64,000 nt of DNA from Ligula intestinalis (Eukaryota; Platyhelminthes; Cestoda; Diphyllobothriidea; Diphyllobothriidae). The notes under the pieces are model-generated. The model was not told the origin of the DNA. It searched no databases and was given only the letters and a program-made list of their open reading frames with translations. This document shows, piece by piece, positions 12,311 through 24,420 of the stretch. Each line of letters starts with the position of its first letter. The stretch's first letter is position 1. The translations under genes were made by a program, and so were the position numbers. The stretch is taken from NCBI GenBank assembly GCA_036362985.1, contig JAYGXS010000003.1, forward strand, positions 72,070,486-72,134,485, given 5' to 3'.

Positions 12311-14566
12311 GGTCAGAAGGTGAAGAGCGCGGAGCCGCTAACTACGTCCTCCATCCCTTTAAAGCTAACCCCTGAGACTGTCACCTTCTGTACTAACCTG
12401 TTGGCGCACTTGGTAGACTTTATCGAAATCGGTGGTCAAACACACACACTACCACTGACGTTAATATTAATTGGAGGTGAAGCTGATTTAAGTCAACACT
12501 GCGGCTCATATCTCTCTGATCTCAACTAGGAGTGTGAGTCTGGATTTATCCTATTCCGAGTAAATACATGTTTGAGGCCCGAAGCACATCAGGGCTTGCC
12601 TTGGTTTCCGCCTTCTCAGTTGCTACTAAGCTAGAACTACGGGGACTAGGATACTGCTGCTAGAAGTAATTTGACAATGCTAAGAGTGCCAATTCTAGTA
12701 ATTATTCACTAGGACCAGAAAATATTATGCTATAATAATTCATTTGCGTGCATGTAAGAAGTTGGCACCTGGTATTCAAGCTATATCGGGCAAAAAGTAG
12801 ACTAATGGGTTCAAGAAACAATAATGGCCTCAGTTCTTAAATGCCTTTATGTCGCACCGTACAGCCATTTGCCATTTTCAAGCTTACTTCAGGCTTACTA
12901 TAATATCTAACCCATGCCTGAACTTTACAGAACATCTCCTGTCTAATCAGGAAGCTACCAGCTCCAGAACACATGGAAACTTACTTTTTCCTATAGCTAG
13001 GTGGATAGCTGAGTAACAAGACACGCAGACCATTTTTATGCAATAAGCACAGCAGATGGAGCTAGCAGCTAACCAGCTTTTTCATCGTCACCTAGGGTGA
13101 TTATGTAAGATATCCGGGTTGTCCTGACGGTGGCTTTGGCGCGCAAGCTGAATCTGTATGGAGGACGCAGACCAGCAGATACTGGCAGATTTAACGCCGG
13201 ATTCCACCTTCATGACAGCAGATTTGAGGTTCGCATGAGCAATCTCGTCCAGCAGGTAAGACTGCCAGTGGCTTACAAACGGCTGGACTGGGGGGGGTCG
13301 TTGTTGCGGGTCGGACAGGCGTCAGTGCACTTATCGCAAAGGAGTTGTTGTTAAGGCTACGCCGGTTAACCCTAACGACTGCGATCTTCCAGGCCCGGTT
13401 CCTTAGAAGATGATAGAAGTCGTGGAAGCCAAGGTAGAAGGAGGGTGTATTCTGTACAGAATAAGTAGAAGAATAGAGAGTAGAAAGGTGGTTGACTCGG
13501 CCTGGCTTTGAGTTCGACCATCAGCACCGTGAGATAGCACTGCAGCGTCGCGTCCGTCTCGAGCCGGGGTGGAAGGCCGAGTGAGTCCGCCTTGCTTGCT
13601 GTGTGGCTTAGTGTGAAGCTACAGCCGACCAGGTGGATAGGCGGTCATCGATTGGCCGGCGCTTGTGCAAGGCTTGCTGCGGCGAGAAGAAGGGAGCGTA
13701 CTGACAGCGGTTGCCAAGTTCTCGGGGAACAAAGGCAGGAAGCATGAGTCAACAGCGGCAGGCTCCCACACACTAGTTGGAGGTGTTAGGTGGTCCATTT
13801 GCGGGTCTCCATGTCTGAGGGCGAGACAGGGAGATTTTAGTAGCTAAACATGAATATGCAGTTGATACTAAGATGCTGGCATGAATTAGTGAGCTGTGCA
13901 CGCAAACCTTCGTAGTGTGCATTTAAATTGACATGGCGTTTGTTGCTGGGCTTGCTGCGGATAGGATTGTGCGTAAGAAGGATGCAGGTTTGTGGGCGAT
14001 AGGTAATTCGAAACGAAAATTGTTTAGAAAATTATTTGCATGCAAGGAAGGGAATATAATTTCCGTAACACTACAGTTCCATTAGAAAGGAGACTCTGTG
14101 TTTGTTCATAGCGTCTAGGACATTTTTCTTCACAAGGCTAGTTCGGTAACCGAAATAATTTTTATAAGTTGGATTTTTCCTTCTCACGTAGCTCATAGTT
14201 ACTGTTATATCGAAAGGTCCTTTGGAAAATAATGCGAACACAGACTATTTTAAGGGCCATAGGATGTTTTTTTCTCCTAGTTAAAGAGGACCTGCGCAGA
14301 AGTGTTCTTTCGCTGGACGTCTGGTGCGGCCTGGCAATCACTGAATCGTTGTATACTCACGCCTAGAAATGGGAGAGTAACTTAGAAGACCCCATTTAGA
14401 CTCCGGTGCAAATGTTCAACGTCACAGGTCTCTACGATACCGAATGGCTCATCTACGTAACAGAGCCACATCATGGGTTAATTGTTTGTAAAACCTCCCC
14501 TTCTAGTTGCTGTAAGACTAGTTCGGCAAGTAGCCCCGATATTGGTGACTAAAGTTACTGCTTAAA
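12311..14566. other. No gene recognised; one dispersed repeat copy
   Basis: A short motif (TAGACTTTATCGAAATCGG) at about 12413-12431 resembles sequence at 7.9 and 30.2 kb. The repeat at 13340-13530 matches 3925-4130. Nothing else was recognised. Confidence 0.4.
13340..13530. repeat. Dispersed repeat, copy 2 (LTR-like?)
   Basis: The best-preserved copy of the repeat also seen at 3925-4130 and 19080-19200. It includes GGTTAACCCTAACGACTGCG, then CAGGCCCGGTTCCTTAGAAG and GGTGTATTCTGTACAGA. It has no coding content and its boundaries are not defined. Confidence 0.45.
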
Positions 14567-15000
14567 ATGTGTAATCAGGGTGAGAGAACGAAAGTGCTGT
14601 TGATTCGTGAGTGCGATTGGGACTTCAATCCTCTTCAAGCAACATACAGAACAGGTTTATGGGAAGGAATTATTTGTACAGATAAGCAAATTACCCTTTT
14701 AGCGCTAGAAGAACCTAATTTAGTTGATGAAGTTATACACACGACAATAACCGACTGTGAGCGAATACTTAACGACAGAAAGATTATCAGTGAGTACTCA
14801 CACCGAGTTAACTGCTACAAATGAGGAGCAATTTGCCCTACTCGGTGCCAAGTACGATACAGAAGGATCATTTCAATAGCAGATGGGGACAAACGCAAAT
14901 TCTAGTAGATACAATGTGGTCCCTATTCGATGGAAATTCACGATCTGCAAACACAAACCCTTGTATTCTGAATGATCGGAATATGGGAGGCCCAGGTAAC
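14567..15000 (+). pseudogene. BEL/Pao-like LTR retrotransposon integrase, remnant
   Basis: This is the C-terminal part of an integrase of the BEL/Pao type, which inserts the element's cDNA into host DNA. In frame 2 the text has the order typical of these integrases: WDFNPLQATYRTGLWEGI (family W.F.PP.A.H.GG.WE), a helix, then DCERILNDRKI (family VE.ILN.RP.). A frameshift near 14820 moves the reading to frame 1, where MRSNLPYS, then KDHFNSRWGQTQILVDTMW follow, matching the family's LRSN...D...RWRQ.Q.L...FW block. The catalytic N-terminal part and the LTRs were not found. The Arg/Pro of the NDRP signature is degraded. A non-functional relic; BEL/Pao is preferred over Ty3/gypsy because of the RRWRQ.Q.L-type block. 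Confidence 0.65.
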
Positions 15001-15050
15001 TGAATAGAAGGAGGTAAGACTTTCTCTGGGACCAGAGGTTTGGTTGTCCA

Positions 15051-15085
15051 ACGTTTCGAGCCCTCCTACGAGCTCATTATCAAGG
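15051..15085 (-). other. Possible hammerhead-like core next to a PLE remnant
   Basis: Read on the minus strand this gives TTGATAAT, then GAGC, a 10-base loop, GCTC, and GAAACG. GAGC/GCTC can pair as a short helix II, followed by the invariant GAAA and C. The first core box is degenerate (TTGATAA in place of CTGANGA, plus one base). PLEs are known to carry hammerhead motifs in their terminal repeats, so the location is suggestive. Helices I and III were not established. Confidence 0.3.
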
Positions 15086-15114
15086 AATTAAAAATGTACA
15101 GCTCACAGTATATT

Positions 15115-15600
15115 TAAATCGGTTCTGCCGGGAGTGACCTCTACCCTTGATCTCTGCCCTCCATCTGCTCGCGCAAGGCGAGGTAGGCATCAGGAAGCTC
15201 GATATGCCTCTAAATTGAGTCCGCGCATGAATGCCATGCTTCCTGCAGCAGGCGTGAAGTTCGGTCGTCTGACCGACCCAGTATGCGCACGCGTTCGAAG
15301 TCGAAGCCCTGCCTTGGCGTGGATGCGTGGGCAGCCACCAAGGAAAGCTTGTCCTTCCGTCGCACGGCGAGTTCATGCTGGTGCATTCTTGTGAGAACCC
15401 GTTTGCCGGTTTCATCAACATAATTGGCTTGACCACAAAGGCAGTCGATGCGGTAAGTGACACCAGACTTTTATTTAACGGGAACTGGGTTCTTGGGCCG
15501 CATAAGTTGCCTGCGGATTGTTGCTTTCGGTCAGTGAGCAACGCCAATTCCAAATTTGCCTACCAGTCGAGTGAATTCTTCAGAAACAAACCATCCATTC
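15115..15600 (-). pseudogene. Penelope-like element, GIY-YIG endonuclease end (remnant 1)
   Basis: This is the C-terminal linker and GIY-YIG nuclease of a Penelope-like retroelement. Reading downward from about 15590 gives EEFTRLVGKFGIGVAH, a stop, PKATIRRQLMRPKNPVPVK, a stop, then GVTYRIDCLCGQANYVDETG (the GIY and YIG positions, here VTY and YVD). The nuclease continues with KRVLTRMHQHELAVRR and LQEAWHS. Two in-frame stops (CGA to TGA type, and TAA) plus a later TAG break the frame, and the RT domain is absent. The order 'GVAH.P.ATIR..LM.PK' then 'Y.I.C..C...Y..ETG' is diagnostic of PLEs. The remnant sits just downstream of the BEL/Pao relic, in the opposite orientation. Confidence 0.8.
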
Positions 15601-16539
15601 CGAGTCCCTGTGCGTTATACTGCGTTAAATAAGCGACCGATATTAAAACGAACGCGTGGTTTGTTTCATACAGTGTCAGATGAATACAGTTATTGCCCCC
15701 AGCGATCACATTTACATCCTCTCGAATTATTATTTATTAGCCAAGAATTGAATCATCGACGGATATCAAATTAAAAAATGACTCAGTGACAGGTTTATTA
15801 TTTGGGAAGAAACGGTTAAAAGCCTACTTATGGACCCTCGCAATTTGTCAGAAATGGCAGTGGGTGAATTTTAGTCCCAGAATTGGTCAACTAGTTACTT
15901 TACTGGAGGCTGACAAACCCCGAGGTCTCTGGCAGAAGCAATCATTGTGGATGTGCACAAGGAAGGTACCGCATGTGCCAAGGCACATCCGTCAAGTTTT
16001 TGCATTGATATAAGAAGTCGATCGAATCGAATCTTCGGGAATACCCACCTCTCGGAGGTGTTACATTCAGCGAGGCAATGTTGAATTCTTACTATATTTG
16101 CTACTAACTGCTTGTTAGTAGCAGACTAATTCGATCTACCTGTTTTCTATGTCGTTGTGGCGACCTGACGATGAAGTACTGAAAACGTATGTTTGCCAGT
16201 CTATATTTTAAATATCAGGACTCCCGTTAAGTAATACGGTAAAATTTGATGATACCTTAGACTATTCCAACAAAACTGAAACAGCTTAAGTTATAAGATA
16301 TTAACAATATTCTTCCAAATGGTTCGGAATTCTCACCATTACTAAACTTGTTGCCTCATCATCTCAAGTCGAGTCGTATTTGTTCAAAGAAACCGTATGT
16401 CCTGTTAACAAAACTTATGTTGAAATGGGTTCAATGTACAAGTTCAAAAAATGCAATTTACTGCATCCAGGCCTCAAAGTCATTTTTGAGGTTTGGGCCT
16501 ATTTTAATAATTCATTTGACTGGCTTTTGAAAACTGGGG
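15601..16539. other. No gene recognised
   Basis: Several short open frames but no known domain, no repeat copy and no RNA gene seen. Confidence 0.35.
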
Positions 16540-16800
16540 GCCAGGTTAAGCTTCAAACTGACGACAGCAAGGGAAAGATCTGAATATACCCAGTGCACTA
16601 CCTATCTGAGCCATGAGGCCCTACAGAGAGCCTAGAGTTCAATCACACTTAAATTACGTTTCTCGTCCAACCTACTGTAGCCTGTGGAATATACCGATTC
16701 GGACATAGCAAGTTGACTACCCAAGCCGGATTTCCTAAGCTCTCAATCTAGAATCTACCAGACGTCTACCTGGCTTACTTAATAACTCGGTGATTTTGTC
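16540..16800 (-). repeat. tRNA-derived repeat family 1, copy C (diverged)
   Basis: The downstream body is clear: TTCAATCACACTTAAATTACG, AGTTGACTACCCAAGC, GGATTTCCTAAGC, TCTAGAATCTACCAGA and GGCTTACTTAATAA. The tRNA-like core near 16580-16620 is badly eroded. The copy runs past the unit end into a second-unit-like start (AATAACTCGGTGATTTTGTC), as in copies B and D. Confidence 0.6.
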
Positions 16801-19080
16801 AGCGCAAGTGGTTAGGCATTATTATTGAAAGGTTTTGGTACATGTAGTAATGCTGGTTTGCGAATAATTATCAATCTTTCCTAAATTTTAGTACTTTGTA
16901 CGAGTTAGGCCATCTACTGTTGATTAATTTTTGCGGCATACATTCTTTGTATCTTCTTATGTGGAGGGTATTGCATACTACGGCTAGCACAGTCTGCTAT
17001 TTCAAACACAGTGGTTCATTGTACAAAGTAAACTACTATTTTTGGCCTCCATCCGCTATCCTGGGTTCCAGAACGGCAACTCGAGACACAAGAGAGTCAG
17101 TTATATTCCATTTCATTGGCACGGTGAATGTTGCCCTCAATATAGTCTCGGCACGATCCTTACGACTTTTAAAATGATAAAAAACCAAGCATGATCTCCT
17201 TGCATAAGATTCAGTATAGCAGACTCCATCTGGTCACAGTAAATATTATGAATTTGTGCATATCCATCCTACAGAACGCAGACATCCATGTGTCGGAAAC
17301 GAAGGCTTTCGACCAAGCAAGGAGATACTGTATATTTGTGCATATCAGTGCGAGCTTAGTACTATAGAACTGGAAGAAGTACCTGCAAATGGAACTTGAG
17401 GTAAACTTTCCGTGTGTAGTAGGTTTGTTAACAAAACCACGGCAAATGTGCCGGTTGAGTTTAGTTCTGGAGACATGGCAAACAACTTTCCAACTACAAG
17501 CCAACTACAACTACAACTTTCCAACTACAAGCTAACCGGAAAGATTTCCTCAATAACGTAATGGTTACTTAAAATGGCCCAGTACGTAGGCATAAGGCTA
17601 ATTTTTGTAGGAGAACCTTTCAAACAGCAGTCGTAAGCTGGCCATTAAGTTCTTTGATAGCAGATTTGGCAGATGGTATTCAGTCTTCGTGTCCTGACGT
17701 AACGCAATCTAGGAAAGTTAGCAAACTAGTGATTAGTATAACTAATGCTTCATAAAAAGGAAAATGGGCACAAATCGAACTCCTCCCAAGGACCACTATA
17801 GTCGTACGTCCCACCATCTGAAATGCTCTGGCGCGCGAAACACTTCAGGTGGACTCTGTCCCTCTGTTAGACGGTGGAGGTTGGCTTTTGAAACCAGCGT
17901 CTAATTTGATCTCGCTAAGTTTGAAAAAACTGTGCGGTTCTTGAGAATTTCGTAAACGTCCATGCATGATTTTCTCATTATTTTACGCTTTTGACTTCTT
18001 TCAAAAAAATATTACTAATAGTTTTCTCCACAAAATATAGACCTAAACGAAGACGAATCAACTATTATAAGGCAGATCGGACTTAGATATTCTAGCACTA
18101 GTGTCACGCGGACATAGAACACAGTGATATTGGCCGCAGCGAGAGCTTTCACAGGACGGAAAGGAGGACCACTCTAGTTACACTAGCGTGGGGATTCCTT
18201 TAAATCGAGGGCATTTAAGGCATGCACACGACTGCTAGGCATTCTCATAGAGCCACCGTCAATAAAAAGAGCATCTCGATAGATAAATTTTTTCTCGTTG
18301 ATTCGTATTCACACGCCAGCCTTTTGACAAAAATAAAGCCAGATATGGTTCATAAATGCACAGAAGTTGCGGTTCATAAAAATAAAAAAACTTAGTATGC
18401 TGGCACACACACACACACCCACCTGCCGATACAAACGCAAATTTGAGGCCCAGAAGGTAGTGAAGAAGAAGAAGGTGCACTCGCTGTAGTCAGTAGCATG
18501 GCGATCGCATCTTAAAAATACTGAACCTACCAGTGTGTGTGCATAACCCATGTCTCATTTTGTCTCTGATGACGGATTCGAGCATGAATCAGATAAAGTT
18601 AGGCAAATTACGTTTTTGTATCAACAGTTGCGTCTTTTTCTTGTCACATAACTACAAAAATTGGCCATCTCAGTGTTCCCCGTATACGGTTGTACTTGGT
18701 GAAATAATGGTCCCCACTCAGATCGCCACATATCAAAATTACCTTGGCCATGCGGACTTATTATGTGGTCAGAAGGTTTAAATTCCTGGGATGCTCATCA
18801 GAAGCAGTGCTCCTTGCCCGCTCCCAACCGACTAATCCGTTGCTTGAGAACCTCTTGTCATTCCTTACCATCCTTGTATTTGCGAGTTCAGTCATCCGTA
18901 TCGCTAAAAGTCGTCCGCAGTTGCTTGACGTTATTTCATTCGAAATTGTATCAGATGAGGCAAACACCCGAATTATTTCCTATGTGACAGTGGGTCTTTT
19001 GGATTCATTAACTGACTGCAACTCCAAAGTCAAATGGTGATAAAAGAGGATAAATGACTTCCGATACGTTCTTGGCATAT
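16801..19080. other. No gene recognised
   Basis: A small direct duplication (TTTCCAACTACAAGC) lies at 17486-17533. A CA-type run (ACACACACACACAC) lies near 18405-18418. Overlapping open frames at 18.5-19.0 kb resemble no known family. Confidence 0.35.
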
Positions 19081-19200
19081 AGGAGCGCTCTCACAAATTC
19101 GAAGGTGTATTCTGTACAGAGGGAAGCAGAGAATAGGCAGGAGGAAGTTGACTGTCAGACTAGCGAGCGACCGCAAGCCAGTGGGCCGCGTCTGCAGTAA
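19080..19200. repeat. Dispersed repeat, copy 3 (partial)
   Basis: It shares GAAGGTGTATTCTGTACAGA and the following purine-rich stretch leading to AAGTTGACT with 13435-13500. Only this block is conserved. Confidence 0.4.
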
Positions 19201-20892
19201 GCAGAGTGTACGCAGTCATCGCAGTGAGGTCCTTTGTAAGTCGGCCTTGAAAGGTGATTGGCCAGATCAAGTAGAGATATACTTTTTTGATTGGCTGTCC
19301 CAGAGGCCCACGCCAGCCGCATTGTGCAGCAGTGGGTGCTCGCGCATGAATGACTCACTACGTGTGATTTACCTTCGTCTCTTTTTTCGTTTGCGAGTGC
19401 ATCAGCCAAAAAATATCAGGGGCAGTCATTAGTTCTGAGCCACAGTCAATAATAGTTTAGATTGACCACCTTCGCCTTGTTAGGACGGACCTAATGAGCA
19501 GCCTCAGCAAGGAGTTAGCTACCAAGCGCCAGCCACACTCACGGCAGGCTATCAATCGGCCTACAGCCTTGTAGTCAATTAACTGATAACTTGAAATTCA
19601 AGTTGCAGTCAGCCCTGAGCCACCAGCCAATCCTGCCACTACCTACACGTGAAGAGAAGCTGATTGGCTCAATGGACATAGTTTACACGCGTTCGTTGCC
19701 CTAAATTTGTTGTACCTTTTACACTCAAAGTCTTCTGCTTTCACCCCCTTCTTGTTGTGTATTTCCTTGGGGCCCACAAAAGCCGAACTTAGGCGGTGAC
19801 ACCTCGGCCTTGGCTGCCGTTACAACACTCCTGTTGCCCGGTGCAGTGCGTCGCAACACTTTTATGCAATTACACTCTTGACTGTTTCGGTGGCTGCTGT
19901 TAAAGCTAAATGCCTGCGTCATGCATATCGCTTTCTTGAACACATAAGTATTTTAGGTCACTACCATCTTTGCAGCAGATTGTGACACCAAAACAACCCA
20001 GGTCATTGTTTTCTTCCTCCTTCATCGTATACTGTATTTCTGGGAAGATTGGGTTAAGATGGCCCCTAAATGTTACCACTCAATTTTCTTTAATCACAAA
20101 AAATATCGTCGATTACTTGAGCCAAAAATCTCAGCCTGTGACGTCAGTAGATGAGAGACTTTAGCCGTCGCGGGACCGTCTTGACTACGAGTCGGAAGGT
20201 GTTTCTTCTTGTGTTCATAAGCAGAATTTCAGGCGTGTCCGGGACGGCCTTCTCTTTAATCGTATTTGCTCTGCGGAAGTAGTTTGGGCAAGAACTGATT
20301 GTGTAACTCCCCTAACTGGCAACAACCATAAAAAAATAGAGATGGGATTGGGGTTTGTTTTGGATTGGCGTGTAGGTAGGCGAGGATGAGTCTAGTTCAG
20401 TGCTACAAACAATCGGCTCATATCAACGATGATGGTGGGCCTATAACTTTGCTTTTATTGTCAGCACGTTACCGCCCTTTTCCATCCTTTAAACCACCTA
20501 CCCGACTGCCCTCGTTCCCATATCACACGCCAACTGTGTTCTTTAGTGTGGTCGTGGGATAGCTTTGTGCTAGTCTGCGGGGTCGCATCCTCGGTCCTGG
20601 CCGTAATTCGAGGCTTTTTACTGACCGATCCTGCGGAACAGAAGTAAAGAGGGGCGTGATGTTCAAAGATGCCATGACCTGATCTGGCAGGAGACCGAAA
20701 TCGTGTTGGTGAAATGGATGTAGTATTTGAATCGGCAGGCAAAAAATGACACACACACCCACACACACGACAGTTCCCCCGTCGATTTAGACGATGGCAC
20801 CGCGTGCTCCAACAGCCGCAGCAGACGCTGAAGCAGGCCGCAACAGACACTGTGGCAAGCTGGGCAAGCAACACGAATGCTACAGCAGGCAG
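19201..20892. other. No gene recognised
   Basis: No domain or RNA gene seen. A short CA-type run (ACACACACCCACACACACG) lies at about 20750-20768. Confidence 0.35.
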
Positions 20893-21020
20893 AAGCAACG
20901 CAGCGAATTACTGAGAAGGGAAAAGTTAAAGCAGACTCACGGAGAATTTGCCCGCCTACGTGGGAGCGCAATAAAGGCCACATTAAAAAGGAGCCATTGC
21001 AGCTTGACTCTTAGTCCTCC
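20893..21020 (+). repeat. Dispersed repeat shared with 49.8-50.05 kb
   Basis: Common blocks in the same order: GAAGCAACGCAG, ACGGAGAATTTG.CGC, GGGAGCGC.ATAAAGGCC, ACATTAAA, and CATTG followed by a GACTCT block. The other copy (49833-50050) has about 70 bp of extra sequence between blocks. No boundaries or coding content. Confidence 0.55.
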
Positions 21021-21560
21021 TTTTTCTCTCATACGCACACACAAACACACGCGTACAAAAGGAGCAGCAACGTAGGGCGCCCGAGTTTTCCCGTCAGTTG
21101 GCAAACCCTCCAAGCCTCGGCTTTTAGGGCACCGTGGTAGATTCAAGCGCATTCCGTTTTACTATAGTGAGGAGAGAACCGCGCCGAGGATCGACCTCAC
21201 TCTCTCCCCCTCCGTTTAGTGACCGCCTATCTACTCGGGCACCTGAGATGGGGCCTGAAACCTAGTGGGAGCGCGAACGCATGCACCGACAAGGAATCAG
21301 AACCGAGAGAAAGAGCCAGCGCCTACCAGGCCACAGGGACCGTGATTGGCCGAAGCCTGATATTACATGTGCATATAGACATTCAATCACAGAAGGGTGA
21401 GAGCAGCCCTACACGAAGCTTGGGCCAACACTCTTCTGAGACGGGTAACCTATCGACTGAAAGGTACTACCCATGCTCCGTTGCCAGTTCGCGTCCATGG
21501 GTGGGACTGAAAATGAAAGAGGTGGACAAGCTGGTGAACCTTGTAATTTTGGATGGGCAG
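21021..21560. other. No gene recognised
   Basis: No known domain. A long open frame from 21219 continues into the GAT microsatellite and is an artefact of it. Confidence 0.4.
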
Positions 21561-21647
21561 AAGAAGAAGAAAAAGAAAAAGAATGATGATGATGATGATG
21601 ATGACGACGATGATGATGAGGATGATGATGATGATGATGATGATGAC

Positions 21648-21736
<89 letters not shown>

Positions 21737-21767
21737 CGATGATGATGATGATGATGATGATGATGAG

Positions 21768-21800
<33 letters not shown>

Positions 21801-21852
21801 GGTGGTGGTGGTGGTGGTGGTGGTGATGGTGGTGGTGATGGTGGTGGTGGTT
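21561..21852. repeat. Compound trinucleotide microsatellite (GAA, GAT, GGT)
   Basis: A short GAA/AAG tract (from 21561) leads into about 200 bp of nearly pure GAT repeats with scattered GAC, GAG and GGT variants (to about 21786), then a GGT tract to 21852. The triplet period creates long artificial frames of Asp, His, Met or Ile on both strands. No host gene is indicated. Confidence 0.97.
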
Positions 21853-22671
21853 CGACCGTCGTGTTCGGCGATATCCACTACCGGTGACAATCATGCGCGC
21901 CTGGAATGTTGCGAACCAACGCCGCCAACGCCCAACCTCGGCCCGCATTTCTGCATAGCCAATGTTACAAATATACTCATTTGCGCGACACATTAACATA
22001 TAAATAATGGTTAAAGACAACCCAACCTGCATTGTCTTCTACGTAGAACAACGTTCCGGTTCCTGAGCACAACTCAATGTACCTACTGAAATGGGAACAC
22101 CGCCAGGACACTAAGGACACTTACGCTATCGATGCAGCCACAATGTCCACTTGTACATACTTATTGTGTCCGCAAGCCTGAATAAGGCATCAGTCTAGTG
22201 AGACTACCGGCGAATCCATCAGAGCGTGACTGGTGAACTAATCGGAGGAAGCTCCACCAATATTCGGTCCGCGAGCCTCCCTTCTTCGCTCTCTCACAGG
22301 AAGTCATGCGCGCTCACTCAGTCATGCACACATAAAAAATTATGATGTGTAAACGAAATTTACCCAGGATTTCCGCTTAGTACATACCCACCAACCTACC
22401 CAAACTACGCATGTGTTCATGGCATCATCCACGCATAAGTGTCACCTACAGTACCTATCCTAACTCATGAAAACTAAGGTTACGCAAAAGCAGCTCACGC
22501 TGCGTTCCCCAAAGTCCTATAGCAGTCAAGAAATGATGGTTATGCTTTATCAAGTAATATTGCGTTTTTTAGAAGTATCTTCTTTTTTAGGAAAGCGGAA
22601 AATTCCAAACAAATAAAAAATCGGGGTTTCGACGTAAATTTCAATGTTGAATGCACAGCTGAAGAAGATTA
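21853..22671. other. No gene recognised
   Basis: Nothing recognised on either strand. Confidence 0.35.
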
Positions 22672-22930
22672 CTTTGATCGAGGTCGAGTTTAGCCTTTAT
22701 AATCCAAGATATAAGTAAGCAGTGGCTATTTCAATTTGTCAGGACAGGCTAACAAATGTGGCATTTATCTTATGCATTCTGATGGGTTATCATGCAAAAA
22801 GCGGGTGAATAAAGCAGCACAAGTAGAAGGACATTTAAAAATACTCCTTTTGTGAAATGTTCAGCTACCTCTGCGTTTATAAGCCGCACAATGTAATGTG
22901 CAGCTGATATCAAACAACCTGAAGTTTGCG
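22672..22930 (+). repeat. Dispersed repeat shared with 25.9 kb, copy 1
   Basis: It aligns with 25930-26215 through TTGATCGAG.TCGAGTTTA, TATAA.TAA.CGGT-like sequence, AATTT.TCAGGACAGGC and GCATTCTGA.GG, then a weaker AAGCCGCA.AAT block. Non-coding and diverged; class unknown. Confidence 0.55.
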
Positions 22931-24420
22931 TATATATTCCGACATCGTTTCATTATAATTACCAGTTCTTTCTTCTGTATGTACATTTTTTAAATGTGTT
23001 GGATTAAGGCACCCAGGTGTTCGCTTGTTTGCACCGCTTGGGACGTCACACGAATAAGAGACTGTAAGATGCTTGCATTTACCTGAGTTCGATAAAAGTA
23101 AAACAAAATTTTCGGTCCTAAGAAAAGTTATGGTTAAAACTTTTCTAGCTTATATTATTGTTCTTTTATAGTAAAATAGGCATAAACTAGACGTCTTCAT
23201 CCACAGCGTTTATTAGCGTAGCGAATTTTTTGGATATCAGGAAACGTGGGATTTGGCCCCCTTTTCCCTTCAATACACTGGTCTGAACTGAACTCGGCAA
23301 GGATTTCTGATATACACCACGGTGTAGTTCACTATGCATTGCCAACTACTCGTTGTAGTAAGCCCAATTTCGTGTGTACGTATTCAGCATTTAAGCACTG
23401 GTTGCCTTTTCATACTGCAGTGTTTCCGCGGTCAAAAATTATGTCGAAGGACGGTCAGCTCACTCGAATAACTGTTAATAATGCAGCGTTTCTCAATGCA
23501 GTGCTACATTTCGTCTCCTGAATAAACGCACCCGAGGTCAGAAGTAATGTCATATGACAGTCAGTCAAGAGACAGTCAGGATAACTCGGTGTTTGGCTCT
23601 ACAGAAGTAAACACTAAGATTAACAGTGCACGAAAGGTAGAAAAAATGCGAAGTATAAAACAAAGGAGGGTGGACGTACATTCGAGTTGCTTAGACGAAC
23701 AGTCGTGTGAATGACGCGGACTCGTTGCTACTAGTTTATAAGTGAAAAGCGCACGGGACAGGTCTTAAAAGAACGAGGGAGCGAATAAGGTCACGTTGGG
23801 GGAACAAAGAACGTGGGGTGGGTGAATAGACGCAATTCTGTGCCGGAAGGGGGGGGCGATTTGCAAGCATTTGAGGTCAGCGATGATGACAGCCCTAATC
23901 GAACCAGAGGATGAGGGGGCAATAGAGATTAGCTCTTGAAACATTTGTCTTAAAAGGCAATAGAGCCGAATGGGGGGGGGGGGGGGGGGGACAGTACCAC
24001 TTAAGTGGTACTTGGCCTGGGGACTAGTTTTAACAGAGCAACTAAATCTGAAGATGACATTTACGTGATGAATGTCACACCATCCATGACACCCCCCACA
24101 CGGAAATCTTTATCGTCCTGTGGGTACTTTTAATTTTATTAGTTGCGCTTCGTCCTGGCAGTTGCGACCAGCTGGTCGATTGACAGCGGTCAATCAAGTT
24201 TACTGGACTCTGCTGGGTCACCTTCCTCCTCCCATCCTCTGCCTGAGCGTAGCTCGCCCACATGCACACGCGAGCGCTTGCTTAATCGCTATCAAAAAGA
24301 GCTAACGCCAACGGCTGCGCAAGAGACGGCCCTCATATCGATCTTTTTTCTTTCTCACGTTCGTTATCGCAGCCACTTGTGGTTCAAATGAATGCGGGGG
24401 TAGGCCTCGGGTTCTGACTT
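22931..24420. other. No gene recognised; G-run and palindrome
   Basis: Apart from the G-run and palindrome at 23972-24012, nothing was identified. The last part (24.1-24.4 kb) could be the decayed upstream portion of the PLE that follows, but no RT motif was read there. Confidence 0.35.
23972..24012. repeat. G19 homopolymer next to a 20-bp perfect palindrome
   Basis: Nineteen G at 23972-23990, two bases, then the perfect palindrome AGTACCACTTAAGTGGTACT at 23993-24012. Confidence 0.95.

Noticed and set aside
21219..22032. Long acidic, poly-His, poly-Met and poly-Ile frames
   Set aside because: All are readings of the GAT/GGT microsatellite in different frames.
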